Shown here: positions 1 to 12,549 of the stretch, piece by piece
Layout: every line of letters begins with the position of its first letter
Position numbering within the stretch: the stretch's first letter is position 1
Origin: Cunninghamia lanceolata
Lineage: Eukaryota > Streptophyta > Pinopsida > Cupressales > Cupressaceae
Assembly: GCA_027924645.1 (NCBI GenBank)
Contig: BSBN01000233.1
Location: 9,380,501 to 9,444,500 of the forward strand
DNA: 64,000 bases
Direction of reading: 5' to 3'
The notes under the pieces: generated by a model
The model's database searches: none
The model's input: only the letters and a program-made list of their open reading frames with translations
What the model was told of the DNA's origin: nothing
Program-made: the position numbers and the translations under genes

Positions 1-29
1 AGCAAATTGTTTCACAAACTTTCAAGAAT

Positions 30-1325
30 ATGAAAATAGGTGAAATAAGTGTCAGCCCTGATGAGTCTAGACAAATGGTATTAAGGAGCAACATGTTGAT
101 CATTCTCGGGCTTGAGTTGAAAAAAATGTTTTTGTTAGACCAAGTCAAGAATCAAGATGACCCCATGCTAGTTTCTGAATTTGAATATGAGGAAGGTGTC
201 AGTGGTTGTGGTTTCAATCCAAAATTAGAGACTTTGGCAATATGGGATACACAAAAGAACACCAGCAAACCAAGATTACTTGATGTGATCTAGGAAATAA
301 GGGGAACAACTGTGGTCAAGAATTCTAGGACACATCAACAACTAAAGCAACTACCCTCACTATGCATACTACAATGTTTACATGAACTGCTACTATAAAG
401 CTAGAGTAAAGATTGTTTGATTATGAGAGAACTCAGATGGAGATGAATGATGAGATAAATAGATTGTATCTTGAAAATGTAAACCTGAAAAAAAAAAAAC
501 TAAAGGGTGAGAGTTCTTCTCATATTCAAGCCATTGTGCCATTTCAAACACCTATGCCACAAGAGACCGGCGATACCACAGTGACTGCTGAACAATTCAA
601 TGTTTTGAAATTGAAGTTGGAAAAAGAAATTGAGGAATTGAAAAGCCAAATAGAGAAAACAAAGAATGAGGAAAATTGAAAATTCTTGAAGTGTTTGAGA
701 AATTTTGGAATATAGAGTGAAAATGGTTGTTGACAAGTTGAGAGATGTGCATGAATGCTATTCTTCCTTGTCTCAGGCCATGGAATGGTTGAAAGTAATT
801 TTTTCTATTTTAGATCCCTTATATCAAAGATGGCAGTCAACACATCACACACTACTCACTCTATGTAAAGTTCTACAATGGAATCAAGATGCTCCTGTAG
901 CTCTAAAGCCAACAGAGAAAATGATCAAGATGATATTGGATGAGTATTAGTATGTGAATGGTGAGAATCAAAGAATGCAGGCAAAGATTGATTCTTTTGC
1001 CACTTTCAAACACCAAATCATTCCATCAATCCTGACAGAGAATGAAAATATCAAGGATTTTGATGCGTGGAAGGATGAATTTGGTCATACAGTTTCTAAG
1101 GTCATGGAATTTTTAAAAAAGGTCAAAGATATCAATATTCTCAGCTTCAACATCATTCTAGACAGAGTAATTGCTTTGGATGTTGGATATACAAAGTTTG
1201 TAATTGATGTCAAAGCATTGCTAGACAAAAGGTGGAAGGATCACCAAGCCAACTTGCTCCAAATTCAAGATTATAAGTGGCCTAGTGATTTTACTATGTT
1301 TCAATGGCAAGAGAAGTATCTTTGA
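30..1325 (+). pseudogene. Decayed plus-strand ORF series, unknown coiled-coil-rich protein
   Basis: Four open stretches (30-293, 413-679, 705-950, 954-1325) follow each other on the plus strand, separated by single stops or frame changes, which suggests one broken gene. I do not recognise the family. The second piece is strongly helical and charged (an E/K-rich run around 600-670 reads like a coiled coil); the last two are also helical and rich in Lys, Ile and Leu, with QRW- and DKRW-type spots. The arrangement, with a purine-rich run at 1488 and a TATA-like box at 1709 just downstream, fits an extra ORF near the 3' end of an LTR element whose 5' part lies outside the window. A decayed host gene remains possible. 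Confidence 0.4.
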
Positions 1326-1487
1326 GCTAATGAATAGACAGGATAGACATGCAAGGGAGCAACGAGCATCATGGCCTCATGACTACATAATATACCAATG
1401 GGAGAAAGAGTATTTGGCTCCTCAAGAAGAATAGGGCCTTGAAGATGTTGCAGTGGAAGAACTGAGCCTTCAAACACTCTATCATAC

Positions 1488-1496
1488 AAAGGGGGA
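1488..1496 (+). promoter_or_regulatory. Possible polypurine tract
   Basis: The run AAAGGGGGA follows the decayed ORF series directly and looks like the polypurine tract that precedes a 3' LTR. No second LTR copy is in the window, so the assignment rests on this run and its context only. Confidence 0.3.
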
Positions 1497-1499
1497 CTT

Positions 1500-2379
1500 C
1501 GCTAGACTGAGATGATCATGGGTCTCCTATGTTGATTAACAGACTACAAGTGTATTGCAAGTGTTGCAGGCTTCCAATCAATATTGTCTACTTTCTCTGT
1601 TTTCTCTTAATTATGTTTTAAGAAAAATTAATGTTTAGTTTATATGAAGAGGCATGAATTTTGAAAGGATGCCATATTTTGTAATAGTCTGAATCTTATT
1701 GCTTCTCTTATAAAAGAGAAACCAAGACCAAATTTTGATATCATCATCATCATAGGCATTTATAGAAACATATATGAGGAGACTTATGTTATATTGTAAT
1801 ATCTATTTGAAGCAATCAATGGAGAAGAAGATTTAATCTGGTGCTTGAATTCTAGTTCAGATATCTAATTGATCATTTCTTTGTTTGTACAATGAGGAGG
1901 CTTAGTTCACCTAATGTTAAGATATCTATATGTATTATTAAATCACAAATGTTCATCATTCTTTCCTTCACACAAGAATATTCAATGCATGTGGAGTTTG
2001 GAATCTGTATTACAAACTAAAGCTATCATCTAGGACATACAAGAAAAGTCTAGCATCTAGAAAACATATAGGACATACAAGAAATTATATTCTAACTAAA
2101 CAAAATTAATTTCAACCAAAGTAAGAAAACTAAGAAGAATGATTGAACCTAATTTTAAATGTACTTCAAATTAGCAGTGAACATCTCAGGTTTTGTATAC
2201 AATGTACTAGCAAAATAATGATGATTACATTCATAAATGTATCAATAAAACAATAGTGAATAAGCATACCTATACTCAGATCTTTATTACATTCATAATA
2301 AATTACACCATACATATAACCAAAGTTTAGGTGACAAGCTAACCTCTTAAGGTGATAGGCTAGTTAAGGTGAGAAAACA
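1500..2379. other. No gene seen; A+T-rich, possibly LTR remnant
   Basis: Apart from the TATA-like box at 1709 and a short CAT run near 1741 I see no coding frame or structured repeat. I looked here for the missing left terminus of the CACTA element and did not find a copy of the end seen at 47191-47209. Confidence 0.5.
1709..1716 (+). promoter_or_regulatory. TATA-like box in presumed LTR-like stretch
   Basis: TATAAAAG lies 213 bases after the purine run at 1488, a usual place for an LTR promoter. There is no other support for it. Confidence 0.25.
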
Positions 2380-5300
2380 TCATCATAATTATCTGCATTT
2401 CCAACAAGATCAGAATCCTAATCACTTGTGTCTACATCTTCTTGATTTTCTTCCTCATCCTCATATGTGACATGCTACTCATTCTCTCTCCCAATCTCTT
2501 CATTGGTAATCAAAATCTCTTCTACAAACACTCCATCATTGTCTTAATCCACTTCTTCGAATGTTTCTTGTAAATTAACATATTGCCCATCATACATTAT
2601 ATTGACAACTTCCGTGAATTTTCATCTAGAATGATAGTCTATTTGAATGACATACAACCATCCTAGGCTTCTTACATCATCAATTAGAAATGATTGGTTA
2701 ATTTGAAGAGGGGAACATATGACTCATCCATCTCCGATAAAAATTGCCCTCTATTTGCGCATACAAATCCATACTCATCAAATTGTACTATGGATGGTTG
2801 GATCCACTTACACTTTAATAATATAGGACTATTTTCACCAAAATCTACTTGAATAATTTCTTGGATGAATCCAACATAAAATTTCTTCTCAGGTTTGTGA
2901 AGAAATTCAGCACTAACAACACAATCACAATTTGTCTTTCCTTTGTCTTTTTCTTCCACTCTTAAATGACTACCATAGGTCCACATTCCACTAAAACACA
3001 TAGCCCATATATGTGGAGATTGTGAAAGTTCACTTTCCTCCATTGTTACATCTTGAACTTCTTCTTTTGCATCACTAACTACATTAGCAATCCATTCTTC
3101 AAATTTTGGAAAAGAATCACCTCCAATCAAATCATGACATCTGCGCTTTTGATGTCGATGTTGCATCCAAGTTTGATTCTCTTCTTCATATTTTCTACAT
3201 AGAATATTAACATACAAATAGTAATATTAATAATATAAATGTGTAAATGCAATTGAGTAAATAAATTATTGTGTAAATTTTTTTGACCTATGCCACTTAT
3301 CAAACGAAGTTGTGTTTTGAAGAATATAGGCATGTATCACACTTCTTTCTTGGTATTATATCTTGAAGCGACATCCATTCTCTTCTAATACTTCACCTAT
3401 AACACTTTCATCTTCATCATCATCCCATACACATCAATTGACATTTTAAAATCCTTCATATATTCTATGCAAAATCCCATGGCCTCTTGCATTGAATATC
3501 CCTCAGACATGCTGCCTTCTAGTTTTGTCCTAATATGAACAATTTTTTTCAAAACCTTCATATATAGTTCTATAGGATACATCCATCTCATTCTTATTGG
3601 ACCACAATGCTCTAGTTCATATTCTAGATGTATCAAAAGATGCATAGAAATGTTAAAGATTGTTGGTGGAAATTCCCATTCCAATAGACAAAGGACTTCA
3701 ACAACCTCCTCCCTCAAACTATCAAAGTTTGAAGGAGCTAATAAATGTAAACTCATTCTCTTTAATATTAGGCCCAACCTTATAACTACCAATCTTGGAC
3801 CCTTTGCCAAACTTGATATATTTACCACAATAGGTAAACTATTCTTGATTATGACATGATAGTCATGGGTCTTGAGGCCTCTTAAGCCATTAATGTTAGT
3901 TTGGCTTCTAATACTACTACTTACATATCCAGTGGGAAAGTGAGTTTGAGACAACAACTGTAAGAATTGTACACATTGTTCCTTTGTCCAGACATAAGGA
4001 GCACTAGGTTTTCTATATTTTTCATCAACACATTTTTCAACCCAAAGATTTTGATGAATCTTTAGTTGTCGAAAGTCTTCACATGATGAAACAGTATCAA
4101 AAGCACCAAAAAGAGTTTCTATAATAGCATAGGCTATATTTTTCTCAATATGCATAAAGTCAACAGCATGCCTCTTGTCTATATCCTTAAAGTATGGCAA
4201 CTTATAGAATATGCACAATCGTTTTACACCACTTTGACTACATGGATCATATCTACTACCAGCAATCCCATCATTTTCAATAAATGACATTTTTTTTGTC
4301 CATTCTCAACAATTTAATCACTTGTTATTAGAAATGGTGCTTCACGATTCTCTTCTTGACCATTGAAATGTATTTTTTGTCAATGATATGGATGATCCAT
4401 TTTAAGTTAAGCATGATGTTCACAATAAATACACTTATGCAAACTTCTTGAGTGCCTCAAAAAATCCTTAAAGTTGCAAGCAGGACATCCATAGTATTCA
4501 TGAACACTGAGACTAGACAATGTGCCATATGCAAGAAAATCATGAATCATAAACAATAAGGAAGCTCTGAAAGTGAATTTGATTGAATGACCATCCCTTA
4601 AAGATTAAATTTCTTCAATTCCTTTGCACAATTCCATTAACTCATCATATAATGGCTCAAGATAAGCATCGATTGTATTTGAAGTCACACTTTTCTTTCC
4701 TGGTATAATCAATGATAGCATTAAGAAAATTGGTTTAGTTGCTAACCATGGAGGCAAGTTATAATTTATTAAAAATACTGGCCAAGTTGACCATTTAGTA
4801 CTTTGATCTAAGAATGGGTTCACCCCATCTAGAGTCAAACCCAACCTTATATTACGAGGATATTGAGAAAAATCAAGCCATCTATTATCAAATTCCATCC
4901 ACATCTTAGAATTAGGCACATGTCATTGTTTTCCATCGATGCTCTTATTTCAAGCATGCCATTGCGTAAGTTCAGCAATGTCTCTGCACATATACATTTA
5001 GAGTAATCATGGGATTGTTGGAAAGTGGTGAAGAACCTTTAGGAACCACATCTGATTTCAACCCTTGTCTATACCTCACTTCATGACATTTCAGAAATTC
5101 ACTCTCACTTGCAAGATTATTGTGAAATAATACACAACCATTGACACATGTGTTGATGTTTTCATACCCTAAGCCTAGCTTAGTGATTTGCTTTTTACAG
5201 ACTTCATTTTATTGGCAATGTGGAGTCAAGTGGTAACAATAAACTTAATAATGCCAATAATTGATCTACACTCTCATTTGTCCAACCATGCACCACTTGC

Positions 5301-5714
5301 AAGTTAAAAATTTGAAGGATTGTTGTCAAACAACTTAACTTGCAATTAGCATTCACAGGCATTAAATAATCCTCCATTGACTTGGCCCAATCATCGTCTA
5401 GACCCTCATTCAACATTCTATCAACTTCAAACCCTTCATCTAATATTCTTGCCTCTTCATCTATGTTTGCTGCCACTTCATCTATGTTTGTTGCCTCTTC
5501 ATCTCTCACACTTTGCAATTCTATCATATCTTCATAAATAATTGTAATCCCAAGGGATTATACCACTATGTCCATATCTTATCATATGTTGAAGAACCAA
5601 GTTTCTTTTTCTCACCTTTCCACCATGAAAGTCTCTACATGGACATGGATATTTGTCCATGTCCCTCTCATTGGCTACTCTCTCATCAAATGCATGATAT
5701 TGATCCATAATCAA
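2380..5714 (-). pseudogene. CACTA (En/Spm) TNPD/TNP2-like transposase, broken
   Basis: The minus strand holds, in the family's order, four recognisable blocks. 5714-5532 is the transposase-associated N-terminal zinc domain (CPCRDF motif). 4919-4290 is the Transposase_21 core: WPVFLINYNLPPWLATKP is diagnostic, followed by the Cys-rich VHEYYGCPAC stretch. 4290-3397 is a DUF4218 block (HLLIHL; HCGPI near its end), and 3217-2684 is DUF4216 followed by an acidic tail to about 2380. Several stops and frameshifts, for example around 4290-4600 and 4920-5200, break the frame, so no active transposase can be made. The transposase would cut at CACTA termini; a candidate 5' terminus in the right orientation is at 47191-47209, beyond the CTR9 fragment and its insertions. 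The domain names are from knowledge of the family. Confidence 0.85.
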
Positions 5715-6569
5715 CCTTCAACGTTGATCCATATATAATGTTGTTCACATAGAAACAAAAATCTATTAGAAACAAAAATCTAACTTTCAAATGCATTTGG
5801 TTTGGTAGAATTTCATCAAACTTTGTGTGAGATATTGCATTTTTGGTGAGTGCAGGTCTAAACCCTACCTAGGGTTTCCAGGGAGAAAAATTTGATCATG
5901 GGCAGAGTTTCCACCATCCAAAAGTCCTAAAAATTGGTGGAAATCTCTGTCCCGTGCCTATCCACATCCCTACAAGAGGACAACTAATGACTGGCACGTG
6001 TGAAGAAGATATGTTTGATTGTGTGTGCAGATTTGTTGTGAGATAGTCCTAAAACCCTCGGTTCTTTGTTGCTTTGAATAATATATGTATTGTATGTCAA
6101 TGGAGGGGTCAAAAATCATAGTGGTATGTTATTAGGGCCTGTACAAGGCTAGGAATTCATATGACAAGTGTTCTTACCTTCATTTCAAGTCATCACCTTG
6201 AATGCACCTAGTGGCAGTAAGACCTAAATTGCATAAATCATTGTGTTAATCACTTGGTTAGGTCATGTACATTTGGAAACCCCTAGAAGATGTTGTAATA
6301 GGTCTAAATAAACCAAGTTTCCCATATTCCATGTTGTCTTCAATGATTGAGTGTAACTAGTTGTTGTTTCGATGTTTTAGGCTTAGGAGCAAATTGTCAA
6401 GAATGAACAAGGGTGCAGATTTGCATCAAGTGTATTGAAACTTTATTTGGGATATGTCAAGGTTATTGTGTGTGAGTCCTTCCTCTGCATCATGTTCTAC
6501 CTCCACATAAATCTCTATGGTTAGTTTTGTACATTTTTTACTTGTAGGATTCCCACAGTTAGTGAAAAA
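5715..6569. other. No gene seen between transposase and CTR9 fragment
   Basis: No coding frame with recognisable content. If the CACTA model is right, this is the leader side of the transposase gene. A pyrimidine-rich TACTTGTAG at about 6539-6547 looks like a 3' splice site but lies slightly upstream of the first CTR9-like codons. Confidence 0.45.
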
Positions 6570-7230
6570 GGTAGTGTTCATGAAAGAATGGAAAAGATGT
6601 GTAGAGCCTTTGAATTATACTCGTATTGTGCAATGGCATTGAATCATTTAGAAAACCATTTTTTCTTCACAGGGCAGCATTTTCTTATGGAACAATTGAC
6701 TGAGATACCTCTTTTTTCAACTGACCACCCTCTCATGAAATCTCATTCATATTATAATCTTGCACGATCTTATCATAGCAAAGGTGGTTATGACACCACT
6801 GGCCGCTATTACATGGCATCAATCAAGGAAAGATAGAGGCCACAGGATTTTGTGGACAGGTTCAATTGAAGCTAGGAGATCTTAAGAGTTCTCTCTCAAA
6901 TATTGAAAAGGTTCTAGAGGTCCACCTTGAGAACTGTGAGAGATTAAAAGTTGTAGGCCATATATATGCTCAGCAAGGGTAGGCAGAGAAGGCTTTGGAA
7001 ATTTTAAGAAAGGCAACTCACATAGATCCATGTGATGCCCATGCATTTATCAAGATGGGTGAGTTATCAATATCATCAGACCCTAGTGTAGCCTTAGATT
7101 ATTTTAAGACAACAAAGTCTCTTCTGAAGAAGAGTAGAGAAGAAGTACCCATTCAATTGTTAAACAACATTGGGGTTCTTCATTTTGAGCGTGATGAACT
7201 AGAGTTGGCTCAACAAACTTTTATGGAGGT
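6570..7230 (+). pseudogene. CTR9: CTR9 (Paf1 complex TPR subunit) pseudogene, left part
   Basis: The translation is clearly CTR9-like (VIP6/ELF8 of plants), a nuclear tetratricopeptide scaffold of the Paf1 complex that acts in transcription elongation and histone modification. Diagnostic stretches are NHFFFTGQHF, KSHSYYNLARSYHSKG and EKALEILRKATHIDP, all in TPR helices of the central part of the protein. The frame is broken: a stop at about 6834, a small deletion with frame change around 6850-6865 just before GQVQLKLGDL, and a stop near 6980. The match runs through without any visible intron, which points to a cDNA-derived or exon-captured copy. It stops exactly at the left end of element A at 7231 and resumes at 45531. 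Both the N-terminal and C-terminal parts of the full gene are missing from the window. Confidence 0.9.
7226..7230. repeat. Target-site duplication of element A, left copy
   Basis: GAGGT directly before the LTR; the right copy at 45531-45535 reads GAGGC. Removing the element and one copy restores the CTR9 reading frame across the junction. Confidence 0.8.
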
Positions 7231-8112
7231 TGTGATAGGTAAAAAAATAGGTTAATAAGATCAAGCATAGCCATGAAAACCTAACCCTACCATCATCAAA
7301 GAATCTAATCCAAATGAAACCAAAAGCATGCAATTCAAGCACAATATCACCTAGATTGTGTGATTCCTTGTTTATGATGTGGATTGCTTCTTCAACAATG
7401 AATAATTATGAAGATAAAACCTACCATAATGGATGGATGATAATGTAGATAAGCTCAATGGATGCTATGGATACTCAAATGCTCAATATGCTTAGGATGA
7501 TAATGTAGACGCTATGAATGCTGGATAGATGTAGTATGGAATGAGAAGGTGTTTATATAGAACTCAACCAAAATCAATCAATGGTGGAGATTCGATGGCT
7601 ATGTGAATGGCTAAGATTAAAGGATAGACATAGGTGAATGTGAATATGACAAGTGGAGAAAAGATAGGGCTCATGTGTTCTTGTGTACATAAAAAAGTAC
7701 TACATATGAAAGATATTAAATAAAAGGATATAGTACCACTTATCTTTTTTTATTGAAAGAGGCACACATGTCGGCTTATGAGATAAATGATAAGATAAAT
7801 TAATTAAATAAATAAAATTTATTTAATTAATTGGAAAGTGGGCTTATGAAAGGAATTTTTAATTAAATAAATAAGATTTATTTAATTAAAAATAGAAGAA
7901 TGAAGATAATTAAATAATTAAAGATTGTTTAATTATAGCTTAGAGGAAATAGAAGAAATAGCTAATGAATTAATTAAATAAATATAAATTTATTTAATTA
8001 ATAGAAGAAATAGATGTGTTAGGGATATTTCTCAAGTGTGTTAGACAAATGTAGATGATGGGTAATGCAATGTTTGATACTAATGATAATGAGTCAATTT
8101 TGGGTGTCTACA
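7231..8112 (-). repeat. Element A LTR, left (3' LTR)
   Basis: 882 bp; on the minus strand it starts TGTAGACACCCAAAATTG and ends CCTATCACA. A TATA-like CTATATAAAC lies at 7551-7560 (minus). The upstream U3 part contains A/T palindromes built from AATTAAATAAAT and its complement (about 7797-7832, 7858-7892, 7964-7998); the last one is inside the 53 bp that the right LTR lacks. Confidence 0.92.
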
Positions 8113-8128
8113 TTTTGCCCCTCTTTGA
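8113..8128 (-). promoter_or_regulatory. Polypurine tract of element A
   Basis: On the minus strand TCAAAGAGGGGCAAAA directly precedes the LTR start; the same tract is found in element B at 49258-49273. It fits the plus-strand primer of reverse transcription. Confidence 0.85.
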
Positions 8129-9247
8129 TATAATGTTCGATAGAGCGTTGTGTCAAAGAAGATACGATAATCACTTGATAAACAAAGTTATGCCCCAGTG
8201 TAACTAGCAAGATGATGCCCCCTCAAGAGGTAAGCCAGGATAACCAGGAAGGGCTGGGTTGGCTCACAATAGAAGAAAAGCTAGGACAGCAAGGTTGACA
8301 TGAAGAAAATGGGGGAAATGATTGATCTTAGTTGAGGACTATATAGGAACATGATGGAATGGATAGATGGTGTGATTGGCATATTTTTAAGTAAGTGCTT
8401 GAAATGGAAAGAAATGCAATTCTTATGTTTGATATAGCATGTGGATGTTATGCACCAGGGTATAGAAGACCAAGGTGTCGAGATATCCAATGTGCAACTA
8501 GCATGCTACAATCTTGTCTAAACACATGAGATCAAGATGTTGAGCCAACATGCACAAGATATGAATAACAGCTAGTGTTTTGAGATGGGCTTTGACGCTA
8601 CAAGCAATGGTTTGAGCTTATCTCCACTACATAGTGATAGCTTGCTGGTTATATGTATGGAGCTAGTCTTTACATAGAATAGTCTCAAGTGCATAAGAGA
8701 CTGTTTAGCTTCTCAGATGCTAGAGATATTGATATGTAAGATGCTAATCACAACACATACAAGATACCAATACACTTAGGAAGAGAATAAGATCATCCTA
8801 CAAACGCGACATACGAAAGCAATATGACCATGCCCCATTCCTTACTTCATCGCAACATACCAAGATATAGTTAGATCAAGGCAGTCTTGATTAGGCATAG
8901 AAAAGGGACAAAAGATAAATCAAAGATAAAACAAAAGATACTGTCATCATGTTATCTTGTCAAATTTAGGTGCTTGTATATGGATTTAAGCTAGCGCCTT
9001 GTTGAGAGGAAAGCTGCATCCTGTTGAAGGCTAAAGATGTTGACAAACTACTATAGCAAATGTTGGCTTAAGGCATGTGGACAAAATAGCTTCTGGCTTA
9101 TTCTTGATTAGTTGAAGTGCTTTAGCTTTCAGTATACACATAGTTTGCTTCCTGCTTGAGAGGATCAAAGAGAAGAAGATGGAGGATGAAAAAAGATGAA
9201 TAAGATGGGGTGGATCATCTGTGTTTGAGTACTGGAAACTTCCTTCA

Positions 9248-9514
9248 TATTCTAGACTGCCTACATACCCTATATCCATGAGATCAAAGCACATTTACGA
9301 TGAAGATGAGACATAATGAATATGTAGTTCTGGGTTTTATTGATGATATGTGTGATGAAAGATAGAAGAATGTGAGATGAAAGATTAGAGAATGATTAGT
9401 AGAAAGATTAAAGACAAATGATGAAAAGAAGGGGCTATCGTCTTAGCCTGAATCAGAGTGCTTCCTTCGCATCTCAAATTGCCTACATACCCTATATCCA
9501 TGGGATCAAGGCTT
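9248..9514 (-). repeat. Duplicated 3' motif (TGCCTACATACCC...GATCAAGGC)
   Basis: Two copies of a block about 50 bp long, roughly 230 bp apart (about 9248-9293 and 9479-9514), both containing TGCCTACATACCCTATATCC and ATGAGATCAA/ATGGGATCAA. Similar TGCCTACGTA..GATCAAG blocks are common in plant gypsy elements (from memory). The role is unknown. Confidence 0.55.
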
Positions 9515-10075
9515 TAATGATAGAGCTGTGATGTAGTTCTTGCTTATTTCCCTGAATGGGTGATGTTAAAAAAAACTAACATGATTGCTTGAATGTTTGT
9601 GTTGGCGATGTCTTGCGATTTCTGGATGTTAGATGAGCGCGAATTGATTTGCAAAGATATGAATCCTGGTTGCAAAATGTTTTTCCACGTTTGTTGTTGG
9701 CTGAACGCTATGGTTGAAGTTGAAAGTTTTGTTGTGTTGTAAGCTAACGTTTTTTATGTGTTATGAGCTAGAGATAGTGGTATCCACTTCCAAATAAGAC
9801 TCAACAAATGCCCCCAGTGTGGGATGAGGTTTATTATGAAGAAACGATGATAAGGAAGGCATGCGGTCAAGATGCTAAGGTGCCAAAAGAGATGGTTATC
9901 ACAATAATGTCTCAAATATGATAGATAGCATTGACAGAGGCAAAGGTGGAAAGGTTGTTTATTATGATGATATGTGGATTATGATATGGACTATGTGGGA
10001 TAGGATGGTGAAATATGATAAGAAGAGTGATGATCAAACAAACCAAGCAGACGATAGAAACTGGTCACTACACAT

Positions 10076-10300
10076 AGCACCTGTTTGCCAGGTTTTCACT
10101 ATGGTACTTATCTAAGGCGCTTGTTTACCAGGTTTTCACTAGAGGATGGATTATTTATCTTAGACTATTATTTTTTGTTATCCAAAGTGCCACAAAGTGG
10201 TTTTCACTGTTGGATGGATTTTATTTTATTTTATTTTATTTTATTTTTTTCGGGATAGCTAACAATTACACATAGCGATTGTTTGCCAGGTTTTCACCAT
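10076..10300 (-). repeat. Repeated hairpin motif CCTGTTTGCCAGG + TTTTCACC
   Basis: At about 10080, 10118 and 10266 the plus strand reads CTGTTTGCCAGGTTTTCAC or a one-base variant. CCTG...CAGG can pair, giving short stems. The same units recur in element B at 51845-52030, in the same position relative to the 3' LTR. Confidence 0.6.
10219..10245. repeat. (TTTTA)n microsatellite
   Basis: Five to six units of TTTTA lie between two copies of the hairpin motif. Confidence 0.8.
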
Positions 10301-10622
10301 GGTAATGGATAGGAGGGACTCAAGTGTCTAGCCCAATGGATGTTAGTAGTCTTGTTAGAGATGCATGTCATTGCACAGACCATGTCATTATGCTCATCGA
10401 TGTTGGTAAAAAGGGAGCGCATGGATGGAAGATGGATGAGGAAGGATAGTGGATAAAAGACTAATGGATTATATCAGGCTTAGGATAAGAGGCTTATGCA
10501 AAAGCATGGACCATAAGAAGGTGATAGGGGGGATATGTAGGATAATGGATGAAGGATGGAGGTATGGAGGTATGTGAAAATGTGGGATGGAAGGGAACCA
10601 TGACCAACAGTTGTACACACCG

Positions 10623-11383
10623 TTAAACATTGAAGCTTTTAATGAGAAGGTGGTGGAGGAAGTAATAGGGATGTTTGCTTAGGAGATAGTTGATAGAGTG
10701 ATGTAGGAATTCACAGATACTTAGTATTTTTATGATTTTTGCTTTGCTTGTGGGATTTTTAGATGGAATGGGATGTTTGGAAGGAATTGGAATGTGAGAT
10801 GGAAGAAGACAATCGGGATTCTTTTGTTTGAGATATGGATAAGGATGCTTCATTTGACCTACTTGTTTGTTTTCTTAGGAACCCAAACCATTTGGGGTGT
10901 AGGATATTCTTGTGGATTTATAGGCTCAGCTAGATTTTTAGATGTATTAGGTTGTGATTCATTGCTTTGATTCCCTAAGGCATGAGAATCTTTAGGATTC
11001 TTGGTAGGATTTTTAGCTTTAGAGGTAGAGGCATCCAAATTTTTATTTTTGAATCCCATGGATTTGATGGAAGAGGGGTTGGTGGAATGAGTGGAAGGTT
11101 TATGCTTAGACGGTATGTGCATTTGTTGGTCACAATTAGGAATGTAATGGTGCTAATGGATAAATGGATAATTAGGCATTGGTAGTAATGGAGGTGAGGA
11201 AAATGGAGGGATACTAGGGGTTGGAAGTAGTGGAGGTAAATTGGATGGTGGAAGATGTATGGTCACATGCTTTTGCAAGTTATAGGATGGGGAAAGTGGA
11301 GGATATGGAAATAAAGTTGATGGTGGGAGTTTAAGAGTTCGGAGAAGCAAGGGTAGATTAGATGGCAGAAGATGTACGGTCAC
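10623..11383 (-). pseudogene. Element A: Pro/Ser/Lys-rich C-terminal tail, broken
   Basis: Minus-strand fragments 11383-11153, 11122-10859 and 10853-10623 are related to the C-terminal 300 residues of the element B protein: both have PPLLPTP repeats, a DASTSKAKNPTKNPK-type stretch and the MVWVPKK motif. Here the frame is broken into at least three pieces. The composition (Pro, Ser, Lys, His) suggests a disordered, nucleic-acid-binding tail. No enzyme domain is visible. Confidence 0.65.
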
Positions 11384-12339
11384 ATGCTTATGGGTTTATG
11401 ATGGAGTTTTTGACAGGAAATGGTGGGCTTAGGATGAATGGAGGAATTACCAACATCTTTAGCTTGGGGAGGCTGACATTTGACACTGGGACTAGGAGTG
11501 TTTAGAGAACTAGACTTGAGTTCCTCATTAGATGGAGATGAAGGGGTTGTAGAAAGCATGAAGATGGAGGATCCCAGAAAAAAGTCAGTGATATGAAAGG
11601 AGTCATCAATGGTATCAGAGTTAGAAGTCTCTCTTACCAAAGAAGATTTGGCTTCTATATTAGAAATGGATGTGGATGAAGATTCTAGCAATGTGTATTC
11701 ACCAGGACCATGTTCAGCGTACTTGATATGGAGATCGGAAGCAGCTTTGCTAGATGATGGCTTGAGTAGGTTGGATGGATCTACATATGATGAAGAGGGA
11801 TATGCCTTAGAGTTCAGAGGAATGTGGTTTAGACTCTGATATGTAGCTTGAAAGGCACAACAAAATTCAAATGGATTGGGATAAGCTTGGATAGTAATCT
11901 CAACACCATTGTGTGGAAATTTAATACATTGATGGTATGTGGAAGGAACTGCCTTGAGGGCATGTATCCATGGATGACCAAGGATGATGTTATAAGGAAG
12001 GTCAATATCAAGAACCTGACAACAGGTTTCAGTGGTGACCGGCTCTACTTGGATAGGCAAGAAAATAATCCCTTCAGTATCTCTCTCAGCATCATCATAT
12101 GCTCTGATAGTAATAACCTTGGATGTGTCAACATCTTTCTCAGAATATCCCAATTGTTTTATTAATTTAAAAGAACATATATTAAGACCAGCTCCACCAT
12201 CTACCAAGATTTGTTTGATACGGAGTTGTTTAAAAAATACTTCAATGTGGAGGGCTTTGTTGTGTAAAGGATGAATGGAAGGATGAAGATCTTTGTTAGA
12301 GAAGGTTAAATGACAAGGGGTTGTAAAGCTAGTGACCAT
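11384..12339 (-). pseudogene. Element A: aspartic protease domain with Ser-rich tail
   Basis: The open stretch codes for a retropepsin-like domain: ILVDGGAGLNICS is the active-site loop in the variant DGG form known from some plant gypsy elements, and DLPYNIILGHPWIHA is the conserved C-terminal ILGRPW-type motif. The next 130 residues are Ser/Thr/Pro-rich and align with the part of the element B ORF that flanks its G-patch motif (NEELKSS, TPSPS, KDVGN), but the G-patch itself is missing here. The protease would cut the gag precursor. RT should follow in an autonomous element and is absent. It is a piece of a longer broken gag-pro frame. Confidence 0.8.
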
Positions 12340-12549
12340 AGATTAGAATTGTGTGATATCAATATCATTGGGCACTAAAGATTCTTGTAAGGCTTTGTCA
12401 AGGATAGCTTTGTGAGCAGGGGAAATGTAGAGCAACTCAAGAATGGAGATGTGCATGGGTGTTTTGCCAAGGTGATCCAAGATATTATAGTTAGAGAATG
12501 GTCGAGGAGGATGAACAGGTGCTCCTTGAATGGTGACTCAACCTTTTTG

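Larger units (their letters stand above)
8129..10622 (-). other. 3' non-coding part of element A
   Basis: About 2.5 kb between the end of the coding region and the polypurine tract, without a supportable gene. It holds a twice-repeated block (near 9230-9300 and 9460-9530) around TGCCTACATACCCTATATCC, a motif type known from 3' regions of plant gypsy elements, and two or three copies of a short hairpin motif (10070-10300) that recurs in element B. Confidence 0.6.

Noticed and set aside
356..366. CACTATGCATA as left end of the CACTA element
   Set aside because: It shares only CACTA with the end at 47209 and has no subterminal TTAGTCA motifs.
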